Notes: generated by a model from the letters alone, not told the origin. Positions 1 through 9,861 are shown, numbered from the stretch's first letter. The stretch is DNA of 33,061 bases from Bacteroidota bacterium (GCA_018266915.1 JAFDZM010000006.1:1-33061), one strand, 5' to 3'. Numbers and translations are program-made.

Positions 1-145
1 CATAGATGATCACATTCGTCAGCTGATCCTCGTTCTCATGCAGCACTGCTGCATCCTCAATCGGACCGCTGGATGATTTTTGTTTACACGATGCGGCTAA
101 TACCAAAAAAGCGGCAAATGCAAATAATATTTTCAAGGTTTTCAT
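1..145 (-). CDS. Partial lipoprotein, probable vanadium-type haloperoxidase/PAP2 family (N-terminus only)
   Basis: Only the first 48 codons lie in the window; the gene runs off the left edge. The start is the ATG at 145. The N-terminus is a lipoprotein signal with the lipobox A-A-S-C (Cys20), followed by Lys/Ser-rich residues and then HENEDQLTNVIIY. That last stretch resembles the beginning of the secreted vanadium-dependent haloperoxidase/PAP2-type proteins that, in Bacteroidota, often sit beside FG-GAP/ASPIC lipoproteins. No catalytic residue is visible, so the family call is inference from a short stretch and from context. The upstream FG-GAP gene ends nine bases before this start, so the two are very probably cotranscribed. 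Confidence 0.45.
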   Translation of the reverse strand, partial: MKTLKILFAFAAFLVLAASCKQKSSSGPIEDAAVLHENEDQLTNVIIY

Positions 146-154
146 AATCAATTT

Positions 155-3100
155 CTATTTCACCGGGATATTTCTGACACGGCCAAAGTTGTCTGTAATA
201 GTAACCGAAGCCATTGTATCATCAATATTCATAAATCTGCCTGATTGGGAAAGAAACGAGTCGCCATAGTAGAACTCCTGCTTGCTTGCCTTGCCATTTT
301 TATACTTAATCGTAGCAAACATATCTGTTGGCTGCAATTTAACCAGGTGAACGTTCCGCTTTAGCTCGAATATCTTCATCACATCTCTGTTTTGGCTGGC
401 GGCAAGCAGATAATTTCCATGTGCACCGGCCACTTTAGCCAGAGCTTTGCCATTACCAGGGATATAAATGCCCGACTGCAAAATGCTTAGAGGTGTAAAG
501 TTGCCTTTACCGTCACCCTTCAGCATCAACCCATTAAATGCGTCGTAACGGCCTGTTGTGAGCTCGGTTCCGTAATCATTACCGTTTATTACCACATCAA
601 GGTTGCCGTCTCCATCAAAATCATCTACACACATGCCGCAAAGCTCTGATAGTTGCGCCTGGGTGGGCAAATTTATCATGGTAAACTTGCCGTTTCCATC
701 ATTTCGTAAATATACTGACTGTATTGTATTTGCCTTTAGCCGTAGTGCGCCCTTACGCATTTCGGGGGGCAGTACTTCATCCATCGTCGCTGTAGCAAAC
801 GACTTATAGTTCTGGAATTTCACACGCATGCCTATCATCTGCTTCACAATATCATCACGCGTATGCGCCGGGAATTCTTTCATCTTTCCGTCCTGATCTT
901 TCAGGAATACTGAAGGGAAAGCATCATAGCTGCCATTATTGTCGAAATCCTTAGCCGTTATATACACAGGGTACTGATCGCTCGCTTTAAAGAAGGTGTT
1001 TAAGCCTGTATTACCAACTATGTAATCAATCCTGCCATTGTGCTCAAAATCACCTGCTGCAATGGTATTCCACCAACCCAATTTATCGCTGATGCCTGTA
1101 TTCGTGGTTACATTTTTAAATACGCCATGATCATTCTTCAGGAACATTACCGGCATCCATTCGCCAACGGCAACAAGGTCCGGCCAGCCGTCGTTATCAA
1201 AATCTGTAAAAACAGCATCACAGATAAGGCCCGCATTATTGAGATCTTTTGCTACCGATGAAGTGACATCCGTAAACTTTGCGTGACCGTCTTTACTATC
1301 ATTCCTGAAAATAAAGCTTGAAACAGGTTTTGGATAGTTCCAGGGGTCAACCCTACCCGACACAAACAAATCCAGCTTGCCATCCTTATTGTAATCTACA
1401 GCCCGCACACAAAGCTTGCTTGTAGTGTTATGCGGCAACGCATCAGTTGCTTCGGTAAAGTTTCCCTTGCCATCATTAATATATAACCTATCCTGGTAAT
1501 AGGGTGATCCGGGTTGATTGGAGAAACCACCACTGGCTATGTATAAGTCGAGTTTACCATCGCCGTTTGCATCAAATAGTAATAAGCCCTCATCTTTAAC
1601 CCTATCGGTGGGTTTTGCTATGGTTGATAATAAATTGCGTTGAATAAACTTACCATCAGGCTGTTGCAGAAATAATTGTGCCGGGTATTTTGATGTTCCT
1701 CCCACTATGATGTCATCCAAACCATTGCCATCAACATCACCTACAGCCAATCCCGGAGAATATTCTGAGAGCTTATGCGGTAACAATTTCTGTACGTTAA
1801 AATCTATATAATCAACATCCTGGTTCTTATAATTTACCCCCAGCATCTTTGTCACCTCACGGAATAGGGATTGCTTATCAATTTCGGGTTGTTTAAATGT
1901 ATAAGGGTCCAGCGCATTGGCTATATTCACTTTCAATACCTGATCGGCTTTTACATCTTGAAGGGTTTGTTTCTTGCCATTTTGCCACCGTATTACTACA
2001 GAATCGAGCATAGTTACCTTACCTAAACCAAAATGTGCTATATTTTGAATGGTAGATAAGTACCCTCTATATGGCGTATTTTCATATACCTGGTGTTTAC
2101 CATGGTCATAATAAATGTCGGCCCATGCACCAATTCCATTGATGTTATTTGAGCCTCCTTTAAATGTGATATGTAAATAGTGACTATCGTTCGGGTCTTT
2201 TTCCCTCAGCGTGTTTTTATAGATCATAGCCTCGTCATCAATATTATTAATGATAACATCCATGTCTCCGTCATTATCTAAATCGGCATAAACTGCCCCA
2301 TTTGAGAAAGTTGGAATATTAAAGCCCCATGCATCTGTTACATCGTCAAATTGTAATTTACCAGTGTTTCTGAAAGCAAAATTCGGAATCTTAACAATCG
2401 GGATCTGATCAAGGATCTGCTTCTTGGTTGCAATAAAATACGATTGCGCCCTGAAGTTCATAAAATCATGATCCGTCACATCTCTTGGGTATCCATTTGT
2501 AATGATCAGGTCCCGGTAACCATCATTATCAAAGTCAGTAAGCATCGGCCCCCAACTCCAGTCGGTTTGCGAAACGTTAGCTAAAAATGATATCTCGCTA
2601 AAAGCCGGAGCGCCAATGCTATCATTTTGTCCAACTCTCGGCCCCTGGTTTAGCTGTAACGTATTACGTGGATATTGATACTGATGCCCGTAATAATCAA
2701 AGTTTTGAAATTGCTGATAGTTATCAGCGCTCATGAACATCTTCTTCCGGTAATTATCCGGTGGGTTCATATCTAATTCAAACACATCTGCCAGGCCATC
2801 GTTATTAATATCCTCTATATCCTGCCCCATCGCGCTGGTGGATGTGTGCTTAAAATATTCTTTTGATTTGTCAGTAAATGTACCGTCGTGATTATTGATG
2901 TAGAGTATATTATCGGGCAAAAAGTCATTCGTTACATAGATATCCTTCCATCCGTCCCGGTTAATGTCAACTATAGTGGTAGCATGACCAAAGCCTTCTA
3001 TTTTTATTCCGGCGTGCATAGATACATCGTGAAACACGCCGTGTTTCAATACAGGATCCCAGTCATTTCGATATAATCTGCCTGTACTCCTGCCGGTCCC

Positions 3101-3730
3101 ATCTTTAAGAACGGGTTTAAATTGACTGGTATTATCCGCAGGGTCAACCTCATTAACTGTGAGGTACATATCCAGGTCGCCATCATTATCATAATCAAAA
3201 AATGAGGCCATAGTTGAGTACACTTCAATATCCAAACCATACTCTTTGGCCATTTCCTTAAAATGGGGCACCCCATTTTTGTCTACCCCCTGGTTCACAT
3301 ACAGCAGATTGCGCCTTTTAGCCGAGTCGTTTAGTAAAGTATTACATACATAAATATCTAATAGTCCATCATTATTGATGTCAACCACGGCTATACCTCT
3401 GCCCCAACCTCCCTTGCCGCCAACGCCTGCTTCGCTGGTTACATCTTCAAACTTCATATCTCCTTTATTCAGGTAAAGTTTATTCGATACGGCATTACCA
3501 ACAAAGTAGATATCCTGTAAACCATCATTATTAAAATCTCCCACGCCCACACCTCCGCCATTGTAGATATTTAATTTATCTAATGGGTTTATCGTATCAT
3601 TTTCAATAATCTTATTATTAAAAGTTACACCTGAATGCGAAGAAGGTATTTGTTCAAACAGGGTTTTCTTTTTGCAGGAGAATAGTAAAACTGGTATCGA
3701 AAAAATCAGGAGATAACGGATGGTATTCAT
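155..3730 (-). CDS. FG-GAP/VCBS repeat lipoprotein with ASPIC/UnbV domain (CRTAC1-like)
   Basis: The product is a 1191-residue surface or periplasmic lipoprotein. The signal ends in L-F-S-C (Cys19). It carries at least 13 copies of the FG-GAP/VCBS calcium-binding motif of the form D-x-D/N-x-D-G-x-x-D, for example DFNNDGLQD near residue 65, DINNDGLLD near 117 and DLDNDGDMD near 483. They form two arrays, about residues 60-500 and 660-1110, as expected for beta-propellers. Between them, at about 530-602, lies an ASPIC/UnbV domain (NGIGAWADI, FGLG, VVIRWQNGKKQ). The family is common next to SusCD loci, but its biochemical role is not established; carbohydrate or partner binding is inference. It lies 158 bases downstream of susD beyond a strong terminator, so its level may be set separately or by read-through. 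The next gene starts nine bases after its stop. Confidence 0.9.
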   Translation of the reverse strand: MNTIRYLLIFSIPVLLFSCKKKTLFEQIPSSHSGVTFNNKIIENDTINPLDKLNIYNGGGVGVGDFNNDGLQDIYFVGNAVSNKLYLNKGDMKFEDVTSEAGVGGKGGWGRGIAVVDINNDGLLDIYVCNTLLNDSAKRRNLLYVNQGVDKNGVPHFKEMAKEYGLDIEVYSTMASFFDYDNDGDLDMYLTVNEVDPADNTSQFKPVLKDGTGRSTGRLYRNDWDPVLKHGVFHDVSMHAGIKIEGFGHATTIVDINRDGWKDIYVTNDFLPDNILYINNHDGTFTDKSKEYFKHTSTSAMGQDIEDINNDGLADVFELDMNPPDNYRKKMFMSADNYQQFQNFDYYGHQYQYPRNTLQLNQGPRVGQNDSIGAPAFSEISFLANVSQTDWSWGPMLTDFDNDGYRDLIITNGYPRDVTDHDFMNFRAQSYFIATKKQILDQIPIVKIPNFAFRNTGKLQFDDVTDAWGFNIPTFSNGAVYADLDNDGDMDVIINNIDDEAMIYKNTLREKDPNDSHYLHITFKGGSNNINGIGAWADIYYDHGKHQVYENTPYRGYLSTIQNIAHFGLGKVTMLDSVVIRWQNGKKQTLQDVKADQVLKVNIANALDPYTFKQPEIDKQSLFREVTKMLGVNYKNQDVDYIDFNVQKLLPHKLSEYSPGLAVGDVDGNGLDDIIVGGTSKYPAQLFLQQPDGKFIQRNLLSTIAKPTDRVKDEGLLLFDANGDGKLDLYIASGGFSNQPGSPYYQDRLYINDGKGNFTEATDALPHNTTSKLCVRAVDYNKDGKLDLFVSGRVDPWNYPKPVSSFIFRNDSKDGHAKFTDVTSSVAKDLNNAGLICDAVFTDFDNDGWPDLVAVGEWMPVMFLKNDHGVFKNVTTNTGISDKLGWWNTIAAGDFEHNGRIDYIVGNTGLNTFFKASDQYPVYITAKDFDNNGSYDAFPSVFLKDQDGKMKEFPAHTRDDIVKQMIGMRVKFQNYKSFATATMDEVLPPEMRKGALRLKANTIQSVYLRNDGNGKFTMINLPTQAQLSELCGMCVDDFDGDGNLDVVINGNDYGTELTTGRYDAFNGLMLKGDGKGNFTPLSILQSGIYIPGNGKALAKVAGAHGNYLLAASQNRDVMKIFELKRNVHLVKLQPTDMFATIKYKNGKASKQEFYYGDSFLSQSGRFMNIDDTMASVTITDNFGRVRNIPVK

Positions 3731-3834
3731 TATAGCATTTGTCCTTTAGCGCGCTCTTCGGGTTATTAAGATAAATTAATTTCCAGGTTATTTAAAAATG
3801 AAATAAGGTATAAAAACCTCAAGCTAATTTATAA

Positions 3835-3868
3835 AAAAAGGGTGGTGATACATATCACCACCCTTTTT
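3835..3868 (-). terminator. Intrinsic terminator after susD
   Basis: An 11-bp perfect G+C-containing stem (3840-3850 with 3853-3863) is extended by an A5/T5 pairing. On the minus strand it is followed by a run of seven T. It lies 21 bases after the susD stop and should end most susCD transcripts before the FG-GAP gene. The T-run on the plus side means it could also work in the other direction. Confidence 0.85.
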
Positions 3869-3888
3869 ATTTTTATGAACCTTAACTA

Positions 3889-5760
3889 TTAATATTGAGG
3901 GTTCTGTTTTAATTTACCAGCTTCGATATCGATCTGATTTTGAGGAATTGGCCAAAGCTCATTTTTACCAGCGGTAAATGAAGCTCCGTTTAATACCGGG
4001 TTTGATATACGGGTATCTAACTTGATGTAAGCATTCAAAGTATTAGCCATAAAGCTAGCACCTGCAGGACCGCCATATATTGCATCCTGACGTTGTAAGT
4101 CGAAGAAACGGTGACCTTCCATACCAAACTCAAGTTTTTCTTCCATGATAGTTGCAGCCAGTGCATAAGCCTTACCATTTGCGCTAAACTGACCGGTATA
4201 CAAACCTATTTTGTAGTTAGCAGCAGGTGTATTAGTATAACCGCCTTCAGGATTAGCATCGTTAATGTAAGTGTGTACCCAGTATGCCTGATTTGTCATA
4301 CGGTTACGAACAACGTTAACATCAGCTTCGGCAGCAGCAAGGTTACCAGCGTCTATATAACATTCTGCACGCCACAGATAAATTGCAGCGAAACGGATTA
4401 AGTTGTAGTTATCAGCAGTACCCTGGTTCTGTGCCCAACCTGCAGCATTATCAACTGTTGAACCTATGTCTTTATGGTTAAACACATTTTTGATTGGGTT
4501 GTAAGGAACAATGTCACCACGAGACCAAGTTTCGCCACCGCATAGGCCCCAGTCACGATAAGGGATACCACGACGGCCTAGAGTCCAGTCTATGCGAGGA
4601 TCCAAAGCATCTGATGGTGGAGTAAATGCATCAGTTGCAGTTAAACCATGGTCATTACCCAGGTTAGTTACATCATAATTTGGTGCACTAACTGATGATG
4701 ATGAAGTGGTTTTATTATCAGAATTATATGAAAGCACTGTTATAGTGGTATTGCCTAACATTGGCAAACCATTTGCATCAACTTTAAATGAGTTGGCCAG
4801 GCTGTATGATGGCTGATAAAATCCGCAGCAGCCGGTATAAGTACCTGCAGGGAAATTCAGGTCATCACCTTCATTTGAGTTGTTACCACCGGAACCATCA
4901 TTTGCGGTCATTTGAGCAGCAAAAACGCATTCCGGGCCATTTCTCTTGGTAGCATCAAAGTTATCTTCGTATGCACCTAATGCATATTTTGCTCCTTGTG
5001 ATGTTGTACCGTTAGTTATCAAATCGGTTAAAAGTGGTAAGGCAGTAGAATACTGGTGATCATAAACATATGCTTTTGCCAGGAAAGCTTCAGCTGCATA
5101 ATAGTTAGCACGTCCTGCTTGTGGCTGGGTTTTGGGCAGAGTAGCCATTGCTGCAGTAAAGTCTGCCTCAATCTTGTCCCAAATAGGGCCAGGGTTACCT
5201 ACATTGTAGTTACCTGCAGTGTAAGTAATGGTTTCATCTACATAAGGTGCATTTCTCCACATTTTTGCAAGCTCAAAGTGGTAAACCCCGCGTAAAAACC
5301 TAGCTTCCGCAATTACTTCTTTACCATAATCTGAAGATACAGAACCATCCTTAACAAGCGGAATTTCACGGATCACGTCATTGCAACGCTGGATCGCGTT
5401 ATAGCAAGATGCCCATTTTTCAGAAAGGTATTCGTTTGATGCATCTACCGTGTGGTTTTCAAGAGGCACCGCGGTAGGCTGGTCAGTTGTGTTTGAACCT
5501 TTGTATGCATCGTCTGATGCAATACCGCCATATACCCAGTTATCTATCGATGACTCCCATGAGGTACCACCAGTAGTGGTGTATCCATCCAGCATGGAGT
5601 ATGCCCCGATAAGCAACCCATCGACGCCAGCCTTATTGGCAAGCACCCCGGGCAACAAAGTTCCCACCGGTTCCTTGGTAAGCAATTTCTTGCACGAATA
5701 AGTTAACGTGAGAAATGCTATAGAACCTAGGGCAATGAATTTACTATAAGATCTTTTCAT
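3889..5760 (-). CDS. susD: SusD/RagB family outer-membrane glycan-binding lipoprotein
   Basis: The product is a 623-residue SusD homologue that would cap the SusC pore and deliver ligand to it at the cell surface. The lipoprotein signal ends at Y-S-C (Cys23), followed by Lys-Lys. Family features in order are an N-terminal SusD-like region with GVDGLLIGAYSMLDG, the helical TPR-like repeats (AEARFLRGVYHFELAKMW, AAEAFLAKAYVYDHQY), and the C-terminal RagB/SusD signature (AAIYLWRAECYIDAGN, EEKLEFGMEGHRFFDLQR, NELWPIPQNQID). A Cys-Cys pair occurs in the sequence GCCGF. The gene starts 30 bases after the susC stop, so the two form an operon. The second SusD in this window (27719-29575) is a close paralogue. 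The glycan bound cannot be read from the sequence. Confidence 0.95.
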   Translation of the reverse strand: MKRSYSKFIALGSIAFLTLTYSCKKLLTKEPVGTLLPGVLANKAGVDGLLIGAYSMLDGYTTTGGTSWESSIDNWVYGGIASDDAYKGSNTTDQPTAVPLENHTVDASNEYLSEKWASCYNAIQRCNDVIREIPLVKDGSVSSDYGKEVIAEARFLRGVYHFELAKMWRNAPYVDETITYTAGNYNVGNPGPIWDKIEADFTAAMATLPKTQPQAGRANYYAAEAFLAKAYVYDHQYSTALPLLTDLITNGTTSQGAKYALGAYEDNFDATKRNGPECVFAAQMTANDGSGGNNSNEGDDLNFPAGTYTGCCGFYQPSYSLANSFKVDANGLPMLGNTTITVLSYNSDNKTTSSSSVSAPNYDVTNLGNDHGLTATDAFTPPSDALDPRIDWTLGRRGIPYRDWGLCGGETWSRGDIVPYNPIKNVFNHKDIGSTVDNAAGWAQNQGTADNYNLIRFAAIYLWRAECYIDAGNLAAAEADVNVVRNRMTNQAYWVHTYINDANPEGGYTNTPAANYKIGLYTGQFSANGKAYALAATIMEEKLEFGMEGHRFFDLQRQDAIYGGPAGASFMANTLNAYIKLDTRISNPVLNGASFTAGKNELWPIPQNQIDIEAGKLKQNPQY

Positions 5761-5790
5761 AACTCTAAATTTTTTAAAATATATGATTAA

Positions 5791-8700
5791 TTAAAATGTC
5801 AAATTAACACCCAAAATATACTGTTTCTGGTTGTTTGGATATGCACCATAGTCGATACCAAATGCAGCACTTTGGTTCAAAGTACTACCGTTGTTAGACA
5901 ACGACGGAACCAGCTCCGGATCTAACCCAGTGTATTTAGTGATTGTAAATAAGTTGGTCGCTTGCACATAAACGTGAAGTTTATCAATACCTACGCGTTT
6001 TAATACGCTTGGATCAAAGGTATAGCCTAATGAAGCAACACGACATTTTAAGAATGCACCAGATTCAACATAGAATGAACTAACTGTACTTGAACCCATT
6101 GCAACCGAATAAGACGCTGCGGGTAACGTTGCACTTGGGTTGGTTACAACACCATTTGAAACAATAGCCGCCTTGTTATAAAGGTCTAAGTTCTTACCAC
6201 CCTGGAAGGTGCTGTAAAAATCAGTCCAGTATTTTACATAGTTGAAATCCTTGTTACCATGTGAACCATATAGTACCATGGTAAAGTCAAAATGTTTGTA
6301 TGAAGCATTCAGGTTCAAACCGTAAGTAAAATCAGGGTTTGGATTGCCTATAAAGGTACGGTCATCGGGAGTAATTTTTCCATCACCGTTAGTGTCTTTG
6401 TAGATGAAAGAGCCCGGAGCTGCTGTTGAGTACCCTGGCAAGCTTGATACCTGAGAGGCATTTTGATAGATACCTGCTGTTTGGTATCCGAAGAACTCGC
6501 CGATAGGTTGTCCAACCTGGTTTCTTACGATATCATTATCCCTTGAGGAACCAAAGTCGAAATAGCCCGGATCTGGTAATTTGGTGATCTTGTTTTTGTA
6601 AGTGGTAATGTTTGCTCCAACACTGAATGTGAAGTCGTTACCAACTTTGCCATGGTAAGTAGCAGAAATATCTAAACCGGTGTTCTGAACGTCACCGATA
6701 TTTACCAGAGGAGCTGACGCACCACCCAAAGTAGCAGGAAGTGGTTGCTGGAACAATAAACCGCTGATTGCTTTCTTATACCATTCAGCAGTAACTTCTA
6801 AGTGATTGAATAAAGAAGCGTCTAAACCAATGTTTGCAATCTTATCTGTTTCCCAGCTTGTTTTATTGTTACCGATCTGGCTATTGTAGAAACCTTGCAC
6901 TATGCTGCTAAGGCCACCACCAATACCGTAATAAGAAGATCCGGTACCAGATGAATAGGTATTATAAGCATTTTGCGAACCAATAGATATAATATTAAAG
7001 TTATTACCTGCCTCGCCATAGCTTCCGCGTAATTTCAGGTCGTTGATCCAGCTAACATTTTTCAGGAAGTTCTCCTGGGAGATGCGCCATGCCAAAGATA
7101 CTGAAGGGAAGGTACCCCATTGGTAACCTGGAAAGAAGTCAGAAAAACCGTCGCGACGTATAGTTGCGCCTAAGATATATCTGTCATTATAGGTATAGTC
7201 TAAGCGAGCGAAAAACGATTCAGTTGCTGTAGGCTGATAAATGTAACCGTATGGAGCACTAACGGGTGTTCCGTATTGCAATTCCACATAGTTCGGATCC
7301 AATGAGAAAAAGCCTTGTCCCGAAGCATGGAATTCACGCCCGTGAGTTTCACGCTGTTCATAACCACCAAAAACCTGGATGTTATGTTTCCCAATAGTTT
7401 CTTTATAGGTAATGGTATTGGTCCAGTTATAATTACTACTCATTTGCTCATTTTCAGTAGCGCTATTTGGCGAGGTATGAGATTCGTAGTTTTCGTAAGT
7501 ATTATAACCTATGTTCCAATAGTATTGATTGTATAAGTTACCACCAAAAGAGGTTCTTACTGTAAAATATTTCAGGAAATCAACTTCACCAAATATATTA
7601 CCTTGTACGGTAACAAAATGAGCATTGTTAGTATTATTTCTTGCCAGCAATGCGTAAGGGTTGCTACCGTTACCAAGTGGCTCACCACCAGGGCCATCAA
7701 AACCGCCACCATAGTTGCCCGCTACGTCATAAACAGGGATAATTGGCATTTCGCGGAAAATATAAGCGATAGGGCCACCTTCCTGTTGTTGGGTTCCGTT
7801 ATAGCCACCGTTATTTTCTCTATAGGTTACATAACCATTTTCACCAAAACGGATATGGTTGTTAGCCGTCGAGAAAACAGTATTTACACGACCCTGGTAT
7901 CTCTTTTCGTAGTTTTCTAATAACGTACCTTGTTGATTTAAATAGCTTAAAGAGAACAGGTAAGTATTTTTATCATTACCACCGCTTCCGGTAACAGTAT
8001 GCTGCATTTCTGGTGCAGGTGTAAACACTGAATGGAACCAGTCGGTACCCTGGCCTGTTGCAAACTTTTGAACCAGGAAGTCATTTTGCGGGTTCGCCGC
8101 ATCAAAATGGTAGTATTGCAATATACCAGGATCACTTGTAACACCAGCTGCGCCAAATGTAGTTTGGCCAGCTGGAGCAGCAGGACCGTGATAACCATAA
8201 GCAGGTATAATGATATTGCTTGCTGTAAGGGTTCCATTAGCATAATTGGTCTTATTCGCAGGATCTGGATATAGAACCTGGGTACCTGAGTCATTCGCCC
8301 GGAAAGACAGAACAGCTTGTTCAGCAGGGGTCATGATATTGTATGGATTACCACCCAGTGGCCTTTGAGTACCATACCATCCGTCGTAGCTGATGGTAGC
8401 CTTACCACTTTTACCTTTTTTAGTTGTTACAACGATTACACCGTTACCACCAGCAACACCGTAAATAGCGGCAGAACCTGCGTCCTTCAAAACGCTGATA
8501 CTTTCGATATCATTCGGGTTAACTGTTGACATATCGGTTGCCTGAACACCGTCGATAACATACAACGGCTGTGTCTGGCCGAAACCGTTTACACCACGAA
8601 CGAATACTGTACTTGCAGCACCAGGTGCACCTGAGTTGATTACAGTTACACCCGCAGCCTGGCCTTGCAGTAATTGTTCAGAACTTGTAGCCGGGATCTT

Positions 8701-9108
8701 TTTGGCGTCCTGAACGTTAACAGTGGCAACCGAACCGGAGATATCCTTTTTGAGCTGGGTTTGGTAACCTGTTACAACCACCTCATTCAAGGTGCTGTTG
8801 GTTACTGCCAGTTCAATGGTACCTAACGATGCCCCTGTAACTGTAACTGATTTGGTTTGATAGCCAATGTAGGATATTACCAGCACGTCGCCGTTGTTTG
8901 CATTTAATGCAAACGTTCCGTTAACGTCTGTTACAACACCTACGTTTGTACCTTTAATTTTTACGGTAGCACCTATTACCGGCTGCTTATCATCACTTCC
9001 GATGACCTTACCCGTAATCCTTGTTTGGGCTGTAACTACCAACGAGGAGAGCGCACATAATACTATTATGCACAGCGTCCTTCCTTTTAGAAGTAAACTT
9101 TTAAACAT
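5791..9108 (-). CDS. susC: SusC/RagA family TonB-dependent outer-membrane transporter
   Basis: The product is a 1105-residue TonB-linked porin that imports oligosaccharides, with the SusD encoded just downstream. A signal peptide ends at about residue 28 (VVTAQ). A carboxypeptidase-regulatory-like beta domain at about 29-115 is recognised by GKVIGSDDKQPVIGATVKIKG and GYQTKSVTV. The SusC-specific LNEVVVTGYQ stretch and the TonB plug (VFVRGVNGFGQTQPLYVIDG, IESISVLKDAGSAAIYG, GVIVVTTKKGKSG) follow at about 115-235. The rest is the beta-barrel, ending in a terminal Phe (ILGVNLTF) as outer-membrane insertion signals do. There is no N-terminal STN domain, so direct control through an anti-sigma factor is unlikely. 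The leader upstream is unusually long and contains a small ORF and a dyad, described separately. Confidence 0.96.
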   Translation of the reverse strand: MFKSLLLKGRTLCIIVLCALSSLVVTAQTRITGKVIGSDDKQPVIGATVKIKGTNVGVVTDVNGTFALNANNGDVLVISYIGYQTKSVTVTGASLGTIELAVTNSTLNEVVVTGYQTQLKKDISGSVATVNVQDAKKIPATSSEQLLQGQAAGVTVINSGAPGAASTVFVRGVNGFGQTQPLYVIDGVQATDMSTVNPNDIESISVLKDAGSAAIYGVAGGNGVIVVTTKKGKSGKATISYDGWYGTQRPLGGNPYNIMTPAEQAVLSFRANDSGTQVLYPDPANKTNYANGTLTASNIIIPAYGYHGPAAPAGQTTFGAAGVTSDPGILQYYHFDAANPQNDFLVQKFATGQGTDWFHSVFTPAPEMQHTVTGSGGNDKNTYLFSLSYLNQQGTLLENYEKRYQGRVNTVFSTANNHIRFGENGYVTYRENNGGYNGTQQQEGGPIAYIFREMPIIPVYDVAGNYGGGFDGPGGEPLGNGSNPYALLARNNTNNAHFVTVQGNIFGEVDFLKYFTVRTSFGGNLYNQYYWNIGYNTYENYESHTSPNSATENEQMSSNYNWTNTITYKETIGKHNIQVFGGYEQRETHGREFHASGQGFFSLDPNYVELQYGTPVSAPYGYIYQPTATESFFARLDYTYNDRYILGATIRRDGFSDFFPGYQWGTFPSVSLAWRISQENFLKNVSWINDLKLRGSYGEAGNNFNIISIGSQNAYNTYSSGTGSSYYGIGGGLSSIVQGFYNSQIGNNKTSWETDKIANIGLDASLFNHLEVTAEWYKKAISGLLFQQPLPATLGGASAPLVNIGDVQNTGLDISATYHGKVGNDFTFSVGANITTYKNKITKLPDPGYFDFGSSRDNDIVRNQVGQPIGEFFGYQTAGIYQNASQVSSLPGYSTAAPGSFIYKDTNGDGKITPDDRTFIGNPNPDFTYGLNLNASYKHFDFTMVLYGSHGNKDFNYVKYWTDFYSTFQGGKNLDLYNKAAIVSNGVVTNPSATLPAASYSVAMGSSTVSSFYVESGAFLKCRVASLGYTFDPSVLKRVGIDKLHVYVQATNLFTITKYTGLDPELVPSLSNNGSTLNQSAAFGIDYGAYPNNQKQYILGVNLTF

Positions 9109-9187
9109 GAGATTGAGATTTAGTTGATTAATTTATTGATTTAGTTGATACTTGATAAATTCTAGCTAAGAGCCAGCAATTGCCGGT

Positions 9188-9286
9188 TTATTGACTGGGG
9201 TCAAAAAGATTGATGCGATGCCCTCTGTAGTAGTTTGAGAGACAAGAGGCAACGCACACCATAGAAATAAGTAAAAGTTTTATCAT
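9188..9286 (-). CDS. Putative 32-residue micro-lipoprotein upstream of susC
   Basis: This ORF runs from ATG at 9286 to TAA at 9188 and encodes 32 residues in the same direction as susC, ending 79 bases before the susC start. The N-terminus has a Lys, a hydrophobic run (LLLISMVCV) and a perfect lipobox V-A-S-C with Cys15. This predicts an 18-residue lipidated peptide beginning CLSNYYRGHRINLF. The remainder is aromatic, basic and polar rather than random low-complexity sequence. I do not recognise a named family. It could be a translated leader peptide that tunes susC expression, a small lipoprotein partner of the SusCD complex, or a chance ORF. The start has an A/T-rich upstream region without a Shine-Dalgarno sequence, which is normal for this phylum. 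Confidence 0.5.
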   Translation of the reverse strand: MIKLLLISMVCVASCLSNYYRGHRINLFDPSQ

Positions 9287-9861
9287 TTAATATTTTGATA
9301 ATAAATCTAAAAAAACAGTCACTGTTCCTTGCTTTAATGCATCCGGGCACCATTTTCAGGCCGGAACATTAAAAAATCATTATGTTATAATTATATCAGG
9401 TTATACAGGTTAAACCGTATTTCGGAAAACCTTAATTGGTACTGCATCTAATTTAAATAGAGTGTATTGTATACACAAGGACAATTTGAAGATTTATAAA
9501 TTAATTATTTTTTTACGATTTAATTACATACACTAAATAGAAAAATAAGCTTTATTTGAAAATAATTCAACAAAATTGGCATTCAGTTAACAAAATAATA
9601 ATGTAAAAAAGCTGTGATATTGTGATGTAAAATTTCAAAATCTGATAATTCTGCTTTTTCATTGCAGTATTGGTGATTACCAACTCAAATTTCCTACATA
9701 AATGTACCAGATTCAGGGTGTTTTAAGGCAGTAAAATATGTTAAAAAAACATCATAATTATGCATCAAAGTATCAGTAGTTTGACGGCTTGAATAAACGT
9801 AATTTTTACAGTTATTAAAATCGGAAAATATAAAAAAAAACTGCTCTCAGATTGTTCAAAC
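9287..9861. other. AT-rich non-coding region upstream of susC
   Basis: These 575 bases hold no convincing gene on either strand. They are much richer in A+T than the flanking genes, with many A and T runs. They lie between the GH3 terminator and the micro-ORF ahead of susC, so they must contain the susCD promoter. I found no clean TAnnTTTG -7 element in the minus orientation, so I do not place the start site. The one structured element I can point to is the dyad at 9462-9478. Confidence 0.6.
9462..9478. promoter_or_regulatory. Candidate operator, 17-bp dyad upstream of susC
   Basis: The sequence is GTGTATTGTATACACAA. It contains a perfect 6-3-6 inverted repeat (GTGTAT, spacer TGT, ATACAC). 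It matches 14 of 17 bases with the site at 12430-12446 next to the Nudix-type regulator gene, and both keep the GTGT-N7-ACAC spacing. A shared site upstream of the regulator/GH3 pair and upstream of susC suggests control by one regulator. This is inference. Confidence 0.5.

Noticed and set aside
9139..9150. Repeated GATTTAGTTGAT words just before susC
   Set aside because: Two short A/T-rich copies in a 35-base stretch of the 5' leader; no dyad, no third copy and no match elsewhere in the window that I noticed.
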